A DNA stretch of 64,000 bases from Scytonema hofmannii PCC 7110 (GTDB taxonomy: Bacteria; Cyanobacteriota; Cyanobacteriia; Cyanobacteriales; Nostocaceae): contig NZ_KQ976354.1 of NCBI RefSeq assembly GCF_000346485.2, positions 11,414,197-11,478,196 of the forward strand. Reading direction: 5' to 3'. The position numbers and the translations under genes are program-made. The notes beneath the pieces are model-generated. The model saw only the letters and a program-made list of their open reading frames with translations, did no database searches and was not told the origin of the DNA. Position 1 is the stretch's first letter. Each line of letters begins with the position of its first letter. Below, piece by piece: positions 63,719 to 64,000 of the stretch.

Positions 63719-64000
63719 TTAATTAGAATTCTCTTGCAGCCAAGTCAACAAATCCGAGTCATCAGAAAAATCTAATAGTGCAACTGCTAAATTCTCTAGT
63801 TGTGCTACTGATAACCGAGTTATGCGCTCTTGTAATTGTTGATTTACTCCGCCTATGCGACGTTGAAGTTGTCGCACAATTAACTGTAGTGCTTCTTCCT
63901 GCTTAACTTCCTCTTTAACTTCTTCGCGAACTTCCTCTTTAACTTCTTCGCGAACTTCCTCTTTAACTTCTTCGCGAACTTCCTCTTTAACTTCTTCGCG
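63719..64000 (-). CDS. DUF4351 (Rpn-family) protein, C-terminal part
   Basis: Partial; runs off the right edge. The C-terminus ALQLIVRQLQRRIGGVNQQL then LSVAQLENLAVALLDFSDDSDLLTWL is DUF4351, usually the tail of Rpn/PD-(D/E)XK transposase-like proteins that promote recombination. Ahead of it, EVREEVKE is repeated at least four times, encoded by 24-bp DNA repeats, giving a charged coiled coil. Stop TAA at 63719-63721. Confidence 0.85.
   Translation of the reverse strand, partial: REEVKEEVREEVKEEVREEVKEEVREEVKEEVKQEEALQLIVRQLQRRIGGVNQQLQERITRLSVAQLENLAVALLDFSDDSDLLTWLQENSN
63907..64000. repeat. 24-bp tandem repeat in DUF4351 gene
   Basis: Three exact units at 63907-63930, 63931-63954 and 63955-63978, plus a partial fourth to the window edge. 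Period 24 is in frame and adds eight residues per unit, so copy number can vary without frameshift. Confidence 0.95.

Overview
The window looks like chromosomal DNA of a filamentous, heterocystous-type cyanobacterium (Nostocales: Nostoc, Tolypothrix, Scytonema or Calothrix-like). Supporting signs are many GCGATCGC (HIP1) octamers, heptanucleotide and G-rich short tandem repeats between and inside genes, the pipX-pipY-sepF-proC cluster, tocopherol genes, a CobA-HemD fusion, pentapeptide-repeat, CHAT, DUF1822, DUF29, Uma2 and DUF4351 proteins. Genus is an inference; no rRNA or tRNA gene was seen.

Layout. 0-5 kb: a GUN4-domain gene broken by an in-frame stop, an AAA ATPase with an unknown partner, a CoA-binding protein, a truncated GNAT, a methyltransferase and small unknowns. 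5.1-7.2 kb: a complete IS66-family insertion (about 70-bp inverted ends, exact 8-bp target duplication) with a decayed transposase and a decayed four-helix-bundle passenger gene. 7.6-11.3 kb: a Tn7-like remnant with TniB/TnsC and TniQ but no TnsB/TniA, bracketed by nine copies of an 18-bp end-type repeat, plus a second truncated TniQ and further inverted repeats. 11.4-28.1 kb: an exoprotein region with three RTX-like proteins, a small secreted protein, a two-partner-secretion FHA-like protein, a PEP-CTERM protein, a Tat-type amine oxidase, a TPR-CHAT protease-like protein, a sigma-70-like factor with an internal duplication and a DUF1822 protein. A bipartite promoter-like motif (TTTTGYAGAAAAC, 13-14 nt, TTGAGTTATARAC) recurs upstream of four of these genes, in partial form before a fifth, and once as an orphan. 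I consider this sigma factor/motif/exoprotein set, together with the TnsB-less Tn7-like element, the best candidates for undescribed biology.

28-46 kb: mostly housekeeping. It holds cobA-hemD, a homogentisate phytyltransferase/tocopherol methyltransferase pair, KtrB/KtrA potassium uptake, TPR proteins, queA, yraN, a pentapeptide protein, a glycosyltransferase, a PARIS-like AAA + DUF4435 pair and rtcB. 46-54 kb: a Ski2-type helicase, then proC, sepF, pipY and pipX, and a pabB-like gene frameshifted inside a G-rich repeat. 54-64 kb: dTDP-rhamnose genes (rfbC, rfbD, rfbA; rfbB not seen) with two glycosyltransferases. They are interrupted by two repeat-rich exoproteins sharing a 36-residue repeat, an XRE + nucleotidyltransferase-like toxin-antitoxin candidate, a frameshifted Uma2 gene and, at the edge, a partial DUF4351 gene.

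A genome-style theme is the spread of short repeats into coding sequence. QueA, PabB (three places), CobA-HemD and homogentisate phytyltransferase all carry low-complexity insertions made of the same repeats that fill the spacers, and proC and rfbA start directly at the edge of (ATGACAA)n arrays.
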